Shown one piece after another: positions 13,781 to 25,600 of a DNA stretch of 64,000 nucleotides. The notes beneath the pieces were generated by a model. It was not told the origin of the DNA. It saw only the letters and a program-made list of their open reading frames with translations, and did not search any database. The position numbers were made by a program, and so were the translations under genes. Positions within the stretch are counted from its first letter, which is position 1, and each line of letters opens with the position of its first letter. Origin of the DNA: Phalacrocorax aristotelis (Eukaryota > Chordata > Aves > Suliformes > Phalacrocoracidae); assembly GCF_949628215.1 (NCBI RefSeq), contig NC_134282.1, positions 6,099,223-6,163,222 of the forward strand. Reading direction: 5' to 3'.

Positions 13781-13980
13781 ACCGGTGGCTTTCAGAGAGC
13801 GAGTCTTCATCTGCATGACTCAGCACGGGGAAGCGCGTCGCAGTCCTGCTTTGCTTTGGTCAGAGAATATAATAAATCATGAACGCTAGACACACTGTGC
13901 AGTGCTTACTTCTGACTTTAATGCGTGAATCCAAGTGCAGTTGTGTCTTTGCCTGGAAAGCCACGGCTCGCGCGTGGTGT
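13781..13980. promoter_or_regulatory. CpG-dense patch with NF-E2/ARE-type site
   Basis: About a dozen CpG dinucleotides fall within 200 bp, against a background where CpG is rare. At 13815-13825 the sequence ATGACTCAGCA fits the NF-E2 / antioxidant-response consensus (RTGACnnnGC), with TGACTCA (AP-1) inside it; CNC-bZIP/small-Maf dimers (NFE2, NRF2, BACH) and AP-1 bind such sites. A second CpG group near 13961-13977 forms the inverted repeat CCACG-gctcgcg-CGTGG. The patch is too short to be a CpG island promoter and no exon is evident beside it. It could be a distal enhancer, a weak promoter, or chance retention of CpGs. Confidence 0.3.
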
Positions 13981-16900
13981 ATAGTACTTCCCAGTGTGAG
14001 AAAGGCCGCTATTGTCCTGCTGTCTGTGACTAGTCTGTGAAGAATCAGGGTGCATAAAATCTGATTTGCTAAATAATTGAATTATACTTCCTGAAAGAAG
14101 AACAGGCTGCTGGACTCTAGATTTGCTGCTCAGACCTTGTGGTGATTATTATCCTGTTAGATGTTAAACAAAAATTTCACCTTGGGCAAAACACTGTCCT
14201 TTCAAAATTACATACAGACTTCTTTTTTGATGAAAGAAGCCTATTTCTGTACAAACTGATGTTTACCTACGAGAATTAGACTTGTGTTGGATGGTCTTCA
14301 AAGACGCAAGATAGAGGCTTTATTTCTGAGGTGTAGCAGCACCAAATTATGGAAGCTGGGCATTCAAAACCAAGATTTTATGCAGGTATAAAGAGGAAGT
14401 AAGACAATACAGGACAAGCAGGTGAGAGTTTCTACTTACTCTTCTGATAACAGGCAGCTGAAAGAGCAGAAATTATGATATTGATGGAGGTGTGAAAAAT
14501 CCATGGGACTCTGCACTTCCCATTTTCTGTGCTTGCTGACTCCACAAAATGCTGAATCTTAATTTCATTAAGTTTTTCCATAATATCAAAAGCATTATAG
14601 AAGTGAATGCACTCATCTTCTAGAACGTTAGACTTGAAAAGAGTACACTTCTGCTTCTTCTGCGGTGTATTTTTTGAATATAATTTAGGTTTATAATGCT
14701 GTAAATGAAAATGTAATTTATATTCGTCATTGCTAAAACAGTGACTGTCCAAATTAGTGAAAGTAAAAATGAGTACTGCTTGAATGAGGTGGGCATAATG
14801 AGAAATGATGAAATTGTCATTAGATTCTTCTGGAGAAGATTTGACTTTGTTTTATTTGAAAGAGACGGATCAACAGCACTTTTCAAACTTGTGGTATTTA
14901 CATTGGACAAATAAGTTTACTAGCACAGCTAAGTTGTTTAAGATTTGTGTCCAAGTAAAAGCAATATCCTCATTATTGTCAAATCACCGCAATTGCCCGG
15001 TGACACTTTTGCTATTGTATTCTCATCAGGCGTGACCTCACATTCTGCAAGGTCTCTCCAAATGTTGACTGAATTGGTCATTTATTGATCATACCTTCAT
15101 GCTAATGCAGTGTAGCATTTCACATGCAATTGAGATGCTTATTAATTCAGAGGAATGGTGGCAAATTGATTCCCACAGGAATCTGCTGAAACACACATTA
15201 AGTTACCAGAAGCAAGGATATTGGGGGAAAAAAAAAAACCAGATAAAAACCCCAAAGGTTTTGAACTTCGTATTTAGAGAAGACATGTCTTTTATTTATG
15301 GTCTTCTGAACAGAATTGTTTCTTTAACTGCATTAGTATTTAAAGAAACTTATAAATGTTATATACAGTAGTTTCAGGTAATTCCAAATGGTCATAATAG
15401 AAACCGTAAAGCTCATGCATGATTAGATGAAATCCTCATATACTGTGAAGATAATAGATATATTGAACTACAAATGCCTACTCCCTTCTGAGCATTAACA
15501 GAATGCGACCTGTAGGCGTTCCCGTACCTGATATAGTGAAATTATATACCACATACAAACTATTTGCAAGGCAACAATGTTAAACAAAGAGAAAAAAGTT
15601 TAATGTGCAGTACACAGAGTCTTAGATAAAGTGCCTTCTGGTTTATTTGGAAAATGTTCGTGAATATTGCTTGAATAAAATTATTTCACTATCTGTTTTT
15701 CAAACGTCTGGTTTAATTGAACTCTAGTGATATAGGACCCAAATTCTAATTTACTGTGTCATTAAGTAGAAAGGAATATAAAATCTTATATATCTAGCAT
15801 ATTTGGTTATTGTGAAATAAATTATCTATTACTTCCCCAGACAGGTTCTCAAATATCAACTCACAAATACACAGGACATAATTATAGGTACTTTCAAAAG
15901 AATACGCCATAAACCAGAGTTGTTCACACTGTTTCTGTAGTTGGTAATTTATGCAGAGTCTCAGCAGCTCATTAGGAGCAAGTTATGAAGGGCGCTACAT
16001 GGAAAGGACATGGGTTTCCAAACTGATAAAAATCTGTGCAGTGTTACTTTACTTCGTTGGAGCTGCCCCATGGCTGCGGACAGCTAAAATGCGTTTTTAT
16101 GGAATGCAAAGGCATTCATGTATACTTAGATTGGTACAGTTATATGTGGAAGAATAATCAATGTTCAGCTTTCCTTCCTGTTGATCGGTATTTGGTTTTT
16201 GTTTTTTGAAATTACTAGAAGTGTGCAGTTTTTATATTAAAATTTTAATCACATAGAAAAATTGATTTTAAAAAAAGTAAATTCAGGCATTTCTAAAGCG
16301 GAAAACAGATGGACTTAATATTTCAGTTTGCACCAAAAAAATACTAATAGAAATTCAGCTCTACACCTACCAGCTATTAAGGCTATTCAGTTGACTTTAA
16401 TTATTTTTCTTAAAATGAATCAGATTGAAAATGTGTTAAATGTGAACTCGAAAGCAAAATTGCATATGTTCATGAAGTTCTACAAATTAAAACCAGAATT
16501 TTGCATTATTTATATGGTGATCATTGAATGAATCTCCCTTTTTTTCTCTTCACGGAACTCACATTTAAAAAACTTCTAGAGGTCCTATAGCATGATCTTT
16601 CAGAAATCCTAAGACCATGGTAACAAGATGGGTTTAAGACAACAAACGTGACTATAAATGAACTGTGACTGAACTTAAAAATTGTTGAGATCAAGGACAC
16701 TAAGTCTAATTATTATATATAGGGTTTCGTGAAATTTAGGTCTGGGTTCATATATGTTCATATCTTCCTCTCCACTTTTAAACTATTTTAAAATTACATA
16801 TTTGCAAATGGCCACATTGTAGAAAGTAACTGTTATGTCTAAAATTAACTTCCTTAACTTGAATCTGTAATCTTCTTTTAAATCCACCTCTAGCCATATT

Positions 16901-19500
16901 CTTATGCTAATATGACAACTGTAATTTGAGTATTTTATGCAGACTCTGTGTGGGATGCTTAACTAGAGTGGAAATAGTAGATGAAGCTTTATTTTTCGTG
17001 AGAAACACTGCAGTCTTCTACATTCTCCTTATCAACTTCAGCTCTACTTGGCCTTAACTTTGCAGCCGAGGCATGTGCTTATCTGGGTTGGAAAACATGA
17101 CCATAACTGACTTTAACTTGACTACTTTAACTTAAATGTTTTGCCTTTTCATGGATGAATATTCATCTCTAACCTTAATGGAACAGAATAATATTTTGAG
17201 AAGCAACCATCTCAGCATGCTGTAGCCCTGGTCCGGGTAACAGGTAGGCTTCAAAGCGGCACAGGTCCAAAGGAGATCCCTGGTATTACTCATGAGCTCT
17301 CGCAGGCACCCATACTTTACAGACACTTCCATACACTACTCTAATGATCTCTTTTGCCATTTTCTGCTTCTTTTCCCTCCTGCTTTTGGTCCTAATAGAA
17401 TTACTGCTTCAGAAGCACAAGTTTTGCTTGTTCTGGTAAGGGTGAAGACTTAGCATTTCAACCACAGGAGAGCACAGCTACAGATGAAATGTTTGCACAG
17501 GGAGGAAGAGAAGGGCAGGAGTTTAGGTCAAGGGGTATCCGTGTTTAATCAGGGAGTAAGCTTTCTTATCCATTATTTCATTTTTAGCTCTCCAGGCCTT
17601 CACGTCACTCGTAACATCTGGTTGGCTCCAGCAAGGAAAGACACAAGGCCAGCAGGAAATAACAAACGTCTGTTTTTATTGCTGAAAGTTAGCCTGAACT
17701 GTTGAAAACCTCTTTCCCACAGATAATCCCAGCGAGGGTACAGATAGGGAAGTATTTTATCATTGAACATTAGTGCTTAGGGAGCATTTGTCACGTAGGT
17801 CTCAAAGGAATTTCCTTTGCCCCCAGATCAGTCTTTTGGTATTGTAGGCAAACATGTCATTAAACGTGATTCAAAATTTAAGCTCCTTTAGGCCAGAGAA
17901 GGAGGAAACTTTGTTAGATTTAGTGACTAAAAACTTCCAGACAATACTTAACTTGGCAAGGTTTAGCAGAAGCACAAGTGGGCTTGTTTTAATAGTAGCG
18001 ATGTGGTAGCTGTGCTTCTCTGAGCACATGAGCCGGGTGAAGCGTGATGAGATCCATGGCTAGCCAGAGCTTTGAGATGCAGGTGCACAGATGCATCTGT
18101 GGGTCTGCACATCTGCTCACACAGTGAGCTTCCCAAAGATGGCCCAAAGAGTCTTCAGCTCAAAATGAGATTTTATTAGCATTGGAACTATAAATCTTAC
18201 TTGTTAAATAGAAACTCACAATTTAGAGAATGTTTTTTCACAGTATTCGAGGAGGAAGGTTCCTCTGAAGGCTTGTATCCTGCACCTGACAATCTTCAGT
18301 GCAAGACTGCTCAACACCACAGTTATAAGAATTTATCTTCAAGGTATGTTATGTCTGTGAGATACGTAGCCACAAAACCAAGTGCAATCTCAGGAGAGAT
18401 TCCAATAGCAGATCTTTACCTGACTTTGTTTTTTATTAACCTTTGTCTTCTACCAGATCTTTCATTCAAACTCAAAATAAATCCAGAAGCACCTGAGGTT
18501 TTTTGACAAGTATACAGAGAATTATTGGTGGCCTAGAAATTCTAGAGTGTGTTGTTTTGTATATTCTTGGTTGGTTAAAAATGAGGGGAAGAAAAGTTTA
18601 TACTTGTTTATTTGTGGCAATGTTGCTTACTACACAGCATGAATAGCTGCACCCGTTGAAAGGTAAGATTTAGCAAGTGTATTTCTGTAATTCCTTAGAA
18701 TTATTTCGCAGGCAACAGAATGCACAAGTAACCTGTTATGAAAGAAAAAACAATTGATTAATTAGGTACACTTTGTGCATGCCATTTTAAAACCATAATT
18801 TGCCTCATAAGTCACCTTTAAAAGACCAGGTTAGAGGTATATTACTTTGGAAATAAAGCTGATCTTTTCAGACTTGAACGCCATAAAATCAGGTGCCTAA
18901 AGGGATCTTTAACATAGATACCTATGTTTAGGGTGGTTAGTACTCATGGATTGCATTGACATTTGAAGGATCTGAACTCTGATCAATTAAAGCACAGTTA
19001 GCACAGAAATAAAGGTAGTTTTGTCTAAATTAAAATGTCAGTTTAAGTGTTGATGTTGAAAAAGCTGCTAGTGAGGTGTCCACCTCTTTAGAAAGATGTC
19101 TTTGCAGTGGCTGGACTCAAATGTAAAGAAATACCGTGGCTGATATTGGATGGCAATTGCAAAGTGAGGAACTATGACACCTATTGGCTTTAACATGCAT
19201 GAATGTATACTGTTAAGCTTATTTTACTAACGTATTTACTAGAAAAGACAATTCTTTTCATGATGTTTGCATAATAATGTCCATGGCAAGCCTGAGCCTA
19301 GTACAGCTCCTAAAATGCAGGAAAGAAAAGGATCGCTTTGACCTCTATCTGAAATCTCATTCACCTAAAAAATACCCTTATTGTGCTCTTTCATGGTGCT
19401 GTACAAATCTGGTTTTCATTGCAAGCGAAACAGCAGCCATGCATCTGGCATAAAAAAGGAAATAAAAGTATTAAGGTTGTGTCCATATGTGCAAAATATT
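13981..19500. other. Unique AT-rich noncoding DNA
   Basis: No gene or interspersed repeat is recognised. The open frames include 106 codons minus (14432-14752), 96 codons minus (14620-14910, overlapping the first in another frame) and 101 codons plus (18201-18506). All are rich in residues encoded by A/T codons, and none has family motifs. An A run lies at 15228-15238. A 16-bp perfect palindrome at 18086-18101 is listed separately. Confidence 0.5.
18086..18101. promoter_or_regulatory. 16-bp perfect palindrome of two E-boxes
   Basis: CACAGATGCATCTGTG is its own reverse complement. It consists of two abutting E-box cores, CAGATG (18088-18093) and CATCTG (18094-18099). E-boxes of the CAGATG type are bound by bHLH dimers such as the TWIST, neurogenin and NeuroD families. 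A perfect 16-mer palindrome is expected about once by chance in a window this size, so it is only a candidate site. Confidence 0.2.
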
Positions 19501-19639
19501 AATGAATAGAGCAATTAGTTAACCAGTGGCTTGTCATTATTTATTAATTATTTATGACAATTACATACTGCTTGGAGTGATTTATTTCTCTTTATTTGTA
19601 AATCGTTCTGCGTGCCTGAGTGCCCAGGGAGGATGTGTG

Positions 19640-19900
19640 AGTATCTTGGATATATAGAGCTCTGCGCTGCGAGCTGCAGCTGCCATTTTCTCTTGCAGTT
19701 ACCTGTGGCCTGAGGGACTACGGTTTTTCATCATGAGCCATTCCTCCTTGATTCGGTTGGGGAACTGGAATCGGGACAGACCTTATATTATGGGAAACGC
19801 AATTTCTACAGATACTACCCCTAAATCAAACAGTGAAGAAGCCATTCCTTTATACAAGGACTGAGCAAAGCCTTTAGCTATGTATAGTCCTAGTTGAGGT
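19640..19900 (+). promoter_or_regulatory. Candidate TATA promoter and first exon
   Basis: A TATATAGAG box at 19651-19659 is followed about 20-30 bp downstream by a locally GC-rich, CpG-containing segment (19661-19680), where transcription would be expected to start. A pyrimidine-rich stretch ending in CAG lies at about 19684-19698 and could instead be a splice acceptor. An ATG follows at 19733 and a donor-like GAG|GTAAAT at 19899. Upstream (about 19535-19560) is a near-palindromic AT-rich block. Together this is the most promoter-like or exon-like arrangement in the window and could be the first exon of a noncoding RNA or of an alternative isoform. No matching gene was recognised. Confidence 0.3.
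19733..19864 (+). CDS. Candidate 43-codon small ORF, function unknown
   Basis: The frame opens with ATG 33 bp after the CAG of a pyrimidine-rich stretch and ends at TGA 19862-19864. The peptide begins MSHSSLIRLG and ends EEAIPLYKD. It is polar, with no signal peptide or membrane segment, and contains an internal Met-Gly-Asn-Ala, which would resemble an N-myristoylation start if translation began at codon 20. Base composition is more balanced than in the flanks and the codons are not biased to A/T, which is why it stands out among frames this short. I do not recognise the protein. It may be a small ORF in a 5' leader, part of an alternative first exon that would need splicing before the TGA, or chance. 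Confidence 0.2.
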   Translation: MSHSSLIRLGNWNRDRPYIMGNAISTDTTPKSNSEEAIPLYKD

Positions 19901-20528
19901 AAATACTGATGGTATGTAGTAATGGTGAAAAAAACAACCCAATAAATTCTCACACTGCTCTGAGTGAAAAGTGAGTTGAAATAACTGTTAAATCACTTCT
20001 TTTGAACACTTTGAGTCAAATCTGTAATGTTTCTCCTCTGGTATTAGCAGAATTATATGAAGGATATATTTTTTTCAAAATGTTATCCTTTTATTAAACA
20101 ATACATTCTGTTCTCTTTCAGTTCTGCCTCATTCGGGGTCTACAGAGACTAGACTGGTCAGTAAGGTCTTTTTATACTTCTGATAGTAGCCACTTCCAGT
20201 AATGGAGGAAATGTTGGTGCAATCTGTTCTGCTGAGGGGCAGATGAAAGATATTGATCTCAGATAAAAGTGTAGACTCTGTTGAACTGGGAGAAGCGATG
20301 CCCACAGGCCACGCAATTGCTCCTGTCTGATTTATGTGAAAATATATGCTAGATATTCATATGCCTGGGGAGAAAAGACTTTACAGCTCATTTACACATA
20401 CTCCTCTTAAATATCTCACTTCATTGCTGGAGGAGCTGTCCCAAGAAATTCTAATTGTCACCACACTACAGTGCCTTTTTTTTTAAAAAAATAAAAATTG
20501 TCCTTCATATCGAGAGGTGTGAATTTGG
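19901..20528. other. Unique noncoding DNA
   Basis: No gene or repeat is recognised between the candidate first exon and the CR1 tail. A T/A homopolymer junction (tttttttttt-aaaaaaa) lies near 20477-20496, just upstream of the CR1 fragment. Confidence 0.5.
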
Positions 20529-20606
20529 GGTGTCCTGTGCAGGGACAGGAGTTGGACTCGGTGGTCCCTGTGGGACCCTTCCAGCTCAGGGCACTCTGGG
20601 ATTCTA
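20529..20606 (+). mobile_element. CR1 LINE 3' tail fragment
   Basis: The segment contains the CR1 3'-end signature: 'ggacaggagttggactcg', then 'gtggtccctgtgggaccctt', then 'ccagctcagg', ending in a degraded ATTCTA octamer. CR1 is a non-LTR retrotransposon of birds and reptiles whose copies are usually 5'-truncated and end in short ATTCTRTG repeats instead of poly(A). Only about 80 bp remain, with no coding part. The decayed terminal octamers suggest an old copy. Confidence 0.85.
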
Positions 20607-20901
20607 AAAGGCATGGTGTATACACTGAAACGGCCTGCTGATAGTTGCAGGAATCTCCTTTCTTTCCTTCATTTTCTAATTATCAGTCCAGATCCATTGA
20701 CTGAAGGGCAGAAGTTGGGGTTTTAAAACCACAGTGTACTTTGTCAGGGGCTTATTGAAGTTGTCACACGATCATTTGTGCCATGATTTGCACTTGCACT
20801 AATGCTCATAAAAACTTTTAGGGCTTGCAACTGATACCACCTGATGAGTACGACAAAATAATATATTTTTATGTATTTATTTTGTACAAATGAAACTGAA
20901 A

Positions 20902-20928
20902 GCACACACACATATATACACATGTATA
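20902..20928. repeat. (CA)n/(TA)n microsatellite
   Basis: Short compound dinucleotide run (cacacacacatatatacacatg). It is of ordinary vertebrate type, with no gene nearby. Confidence 0.75.
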
Positions 20929-21699
20929 AAATGTAAAACCAATAAATAATATACTCTTGTTTTAAAGATGAAGATAAAGCAGAGAAACCATATCCTAAGG
21001 AACATTTACTTTCTTCTGATTTGACACTGAATTAATCCTAACATCTGTGGTTTTCATTTGAAATAGAAATTACAAAAATGTCTCTTGAATCAAGAAAAAG
21101 AAAATAAGTTTATTGGTAAAGTTTAGTATAATATTTGACACTTAGACATTGGTCCTGACCTTTCTCACACAGACTGCATTTTATTTCGTGATGCACAGTG
21201 CGCTTGAAACAATAGATCTATTAATAGTAAACATATACTTTTGGACATTCATACAGGCTCAGCAAATTTTATTATTATAACTAAAGGATTAAATTGTTGT
21301 TTATCAACCCTTTACAGATTATTTCCTGGGTTTTTTTAATGTTAGGTTCGAGTTATATTTTACATTGTCTTCTTTGCTTCCCAAACCTAAGGTTGTATGA
21401 ACATCAAAAAGTCAGAACCCAGACACATAGGCTTTGAAAGTAATTTTCTAACTTTCCCTCACATCTTCTATTTAAATTTCCATTTAGATACAGTTAAATC
21501 CATACAATAAAAAATTGCTTCTAAAACACTTAAAATTGGTGGTAGCTGGTATTAAAATTCTCACAAAATCCCCAAACTGTAACAAATTCCTCATTTACCT
21601 CTAGCCTGGCCAGAATAAAGAAACATGTTTTCTACTGGAGGAAAACGGGGTTTTGTTTTCATTTTTTTTCTGGAATATTTTGATTGAGATACTGTTTGG

Positions 21700-21860
21700 A
21701 GGCCAAATACAAATTTAATTATGCAGTTTTACTACTGAAAAACAATTAGGGCAGATTCGTGAAGCAATTACATGAATTGCCCTATGGCTTCTTTTAGATT
21801 TAGTAAATGCTTTCATTTTTTATCTACCGCTTGAGCCATAAGAAAGCAGGAGGATTTCAG
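21700..21860. promoter_or_regulatory. Candidate noncoding element with nested dyads
   Basis: Two inverted repeats overlap. GCAATT-acatg-AATTGC spans 21764-21780, and AGGGC (21748-21752) pairs with GCCCT (21779-21783) around it. Homeodomain-type TTAATTA and CAATTA cores lie within 50 bp. There is no open frame and no repeat family match. The arrangement resembles conserved vertebrate enhancers but could arise by chance in AT-rich DNA. Confidence 0.15.
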
Positions 21861-22544
21861 TTGATCTGAAGCAGTGGTTAATTTTCAGAGTTTTTTTCTT
21901 TTAGCCTCAGTAAACTAAGCAGGGAGGGATATTAGCTACCTGTATGAACTGCTAACGCGTATTTCAAATGAAATGGATACGCAGTCATTACAAATGCCCT
22001 CGTACAAATTTCCAGGCTCTGTATGAGCCGCTTCAAATTAGGTGAATATTGGTAACATCAGTTGGTATTCTTCAGTGTTTAATATAATTTTTGTATTTGT
22101 AGCCGTTTGATGCATATTAAATTAATTTGGTCAAATGATTTGCTCAGTTTGAGGTGGTAGACAACAGCAGTAACACGAGAAAAATAAGTCTAGGTATGTT
22201 TGGCATCCTCTAATGCTGTTTCTGAAGATAGTAGCAATACTCAGGTACCAGAGAACAGGGGTGTTCCATGTCTATAGGTATGATGCCAATCTTCCTTCAT
22301 CATTTTTAAGCAACAAACTGAATTATAAGAATGACAGCTGTTTTTTTTCTCTTGCACAGTGATTTCTGTTCTTCCAGAGAAAAGAAACCAACATTTCTGC
22401 AGTGAAATTATTTCAAGATATGTTACTTATATTTCATAAATGTAAAGAACAACTTGCAAAACCCACATTAAGGTTGAGAAATAAGGAAAACATTTAACAT
22501 TTAATTGACGTGCGGCTCCTTTTAGATTTAGTTAAATGGTGGCC

Positions 22545-22619
22545 CTGTTTGTGTAAGGGGATTGGACTAGACGAGATCCAGAGGTGCCTTCCAGCCTCAA
22601 CCATTCTGTGATTCTGTGA
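22545..22619 (+). mobile_element. CR1 LINE 3' tail fragment
   Basis: CR1 3' signature: 'ggattggactagacgagatc', 'cagaggtgccttccagcctc', then two tandem ATTCTGTG octamers at 22603-22610 and 22611-22618. This is a 5'-truncated copy of about 75 bp without coding sequence. The intact double octamer fixes the 3' end and the plus orientation. Confidence 0.9.
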
Positions 22620-25600
22620 CATAGTGGCTTATGAACGACTTTTGTGTTCTTCCTTCCTTAGAAATGAAAATGATCTGTGATTCCTGTTTTTGGAGCTTGT
22701 ACAATGTACCAGTTCTACCCATGACGTTTAAACTGCTGGCAATCAAAATCATGAAAAAGCCAAACCTGCATGATCTTAGACTTGCAAGGTAAGATTTATT
22801 TAAGAGGGGTCATGCATGGTTTCTCTTGCTTTCCATTTGGCTGATGAGTGCTTTTGAAATGAGTATAATCTGAGTTACAGCAAAGACCACTCCAAATGAT
22901 AAACAGTACTCTTTGTATCCCACTCTCCTCGGTCATACCAACAGTGGCCTTTGTGTGTAGGTAGTATATGTTTTGTCTCCTCACTTTCAGTTGAACCGTT
23001 AACAACAAACAAGGGCTTTGATGGCTCCTGGTAAAGTTCCTACAGAATAATTACGTACTGAGTTTGAAGAGAAAATGCAGCTAGCTATAATGTCCCTCGT
23101 GATATCTGAAAAGTGATGAAATAACAGATTTTACTCCAGGTTCTACCTTCTGTAAATGCAACAAAATATGGTGAGAAGTGAAATAAAAAAATAAAAGAAC
23201 ACTTTTTGTTTGAGATGCATGTGGAGAAAGACTGCATCTTTGATATGCGTTTACTATACACAGAGTCATTATAGGATTGTCACTGGTGGAGCAGTTATTT
23301 TCAAAACTGTGCTTGTTTAGTTAAAATTAAAAAAAATAAATTGTGGTTCAAAAATGTTTTAATTCCAGAATACCTGTTAAGTATGAGTATGGTAGCATGT
23401 CCTTTATTACACACTGAATTCTCCTTAATTGCTTTTAGTCTGTATGCAAACACAACTGAAAGACAATAAAGGGACTAACCTTTTCCGGTAAGCCTGACAC
23501 ACAATGATATGCAATTTCCATTTCCCACTGCACTGTTAGAATGATCAAGCTCTGTTTGTCTGAATTTAGTATTTATGATTACAAATTATCTCGTCGTAAT
23601 CAAAGTCATTTGCATAAGAAAATTATCTTCCATCAAGTATGATTTTACTGCATGTGCTTTAATACTGCAACAGCCTGTTAGTATTATTTGGATAATTAAA
23701 GGGATACTGTAAACTCTAATTTCTCCTAGAATTTACCCTAAAAAACCCAAACAATAACAAAAAAAAAGTTATGAAACTTACCATAACAGCTAGATATTCT
23801 CATAAACTGAAGGGGGGAAAATCTAAGTGAATTTAAAACTAAAATAAAACTAAAAGCAGCTACTGCAGCACCAACAACATGAAAATGGTCATGAACATAA
23901 GCCAAAGTTGCTGAAGTCAATCTCAAAACTGAATCTGGTGTCTCTGGCATTTTATTGTTCAAGCTGAGAGAAAAGCAATGAATAAATACATTATACAACA
24001 CTAAACTTACAGACGAAGGTTCTCCCTGAACTAAGAGGAACCCTGAAGCTAAGGTGAAGCCCGGAAGAGTGATTCTGATACTGGTAGTATCCTACAAGTG
24101 CTAGCCTGCATGCACAGCAAATGGCTTGTTTGCCCCCCGGGAAAATGGTGTGAGTATGCTTCAGCCAGCCAATATTTCTGTCCTGTAAGAGGATAAAGAC
24201 TTAAGTATTTGTGGGCTGAGACGCTGACACAATGAATGATATTGGGTTCTCCTGCTGCGGCCTTTTGAACAACAGGAGAACTGGGAGGGCTGGCAGCTGG
24301 ACTAACTGAGATGGGCAGATCTCTGAAATCATACTCTTGTTTGTATTGATATTCCCCCTGCACGTGCACCACATGGGGGAATGGGATTAACTAAATTCTG
24401 TGGCCCTTACACATGATTGTTTGTAAAGATGCACCAGAGTATTTTCCTGAATCAAGTCCTAATCCCTACATATTTTTTCCACTCGGTGCTCAGCTGAGAG
24501 TGGAAACTTCAGTTTATAAAGTTGGAAAATGTTTACTTTTTAGCTCAATATATTTTTAAAACCTTTAAAAAAAACTCCTGAAGAGCTAATAAAGCTTACT
24601 AGCTGGGGGGAAAAAAAAAATCATTTTATTGCTTTTTCTCCTTGGTTGTTTATTTTTGTCTTGCAGGAAGGGAGGATATCTTAATCTTATTGCTATGGTA
24701 TCTGTCTGGAAATAAATTAGTCTTTGAGCTTTGCCCCTCCACCCCTGTCTTGGAAAAATCTTTAATCCTTATACAAGACCTAGTGCTATGATATATGTCA
24801 AAGAGACTTCCTATCAGGTTACTCAGACTCTTCCGGCATCAGTCATCTAAAGGAAATATAGTACAGAAAAGCTAGTGATTAACTCTTTATTACCAAGAGT
24901 GAAATTATTCCATAAAAGCATTGCTAATGTAAATGCTTATTCATATATTATTAATCATTATACCAGAATAGCATTACTCTATGAACATCTATCAAAAGTT
25001 TATTTCTGGAGTTAACATTCTTGTAACTGCTTTCGGGAGGTCTCCTGCCCAGGAGCTGGGTGAACAAGATAGCAGCAACTGCATAAACCCTGCAACTACT
25101 TTAGTCTGCTTGTGTGCTGCATGTGATGTCTGTGCTGGGGCCATGCAGAATTTGCACTGAGGTTTAGAGTCTGCAAAGCAGTTTTTAACCATAAAACAAA
25201 CAACTGCTTCTAACCTGTGTTTATATGTTCCTGACTGAGATGTGCAAAAGATCGTATGTATTACCTAACTCTTTCCCAGTGTGGCGAATGGAGGAGACAG
25301 TAAACGAGAAGATGCTCAGGCTGTGTGAGTGCAGTGATTTTTGGCTCTTGAAATAAGACCTGTAACTTTATAAACTTAATTGTATTTTCTTTTCTGTATT
25401 CACAAGCTTCTTTTGACTGTTTTTTATCAAAATATCACCATGATAATGCATAGTAGGTAAATACTACTGGTGCTTTATTTTCTCAGATTAATAATGCTAT
25501 ATTCCATAAAGTGCTTTCTGTTGTCCGTAGTAAGAATATGGACTGCAATGTATGCAGTGATCACTGCAAGCAAATGCTTTCTGCCTGATATAAAGGGAGC

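Larger units (their letters stand above)
20607..22544. other. Unique AT-rich noncoding DNA with one microsatellite
   Basis: No gene is recognised. A (CA)n/(TA)n stretch lies at about 20902-20928. The interval 21700-21860 has a conserved-element look and is listed separately. No open frame reaches 60 codons on either strand. Confidence 0.5.

Noticed and set aside
14432-14910. Overlapping 106- and 96-codon minus-strand frames
   Set aside because: They overlap in different frames, and the residues are those of AT-rich codons (Asn, Lys, Ile, Ser, Phe).
24049-24372. 107-codon minus-strand frame with a Ser/Pro/Ala-rich start
   Set aside because: Looked like a possible exon, but there is no family resemblance and no supporting neighbouring exon on the same strand.
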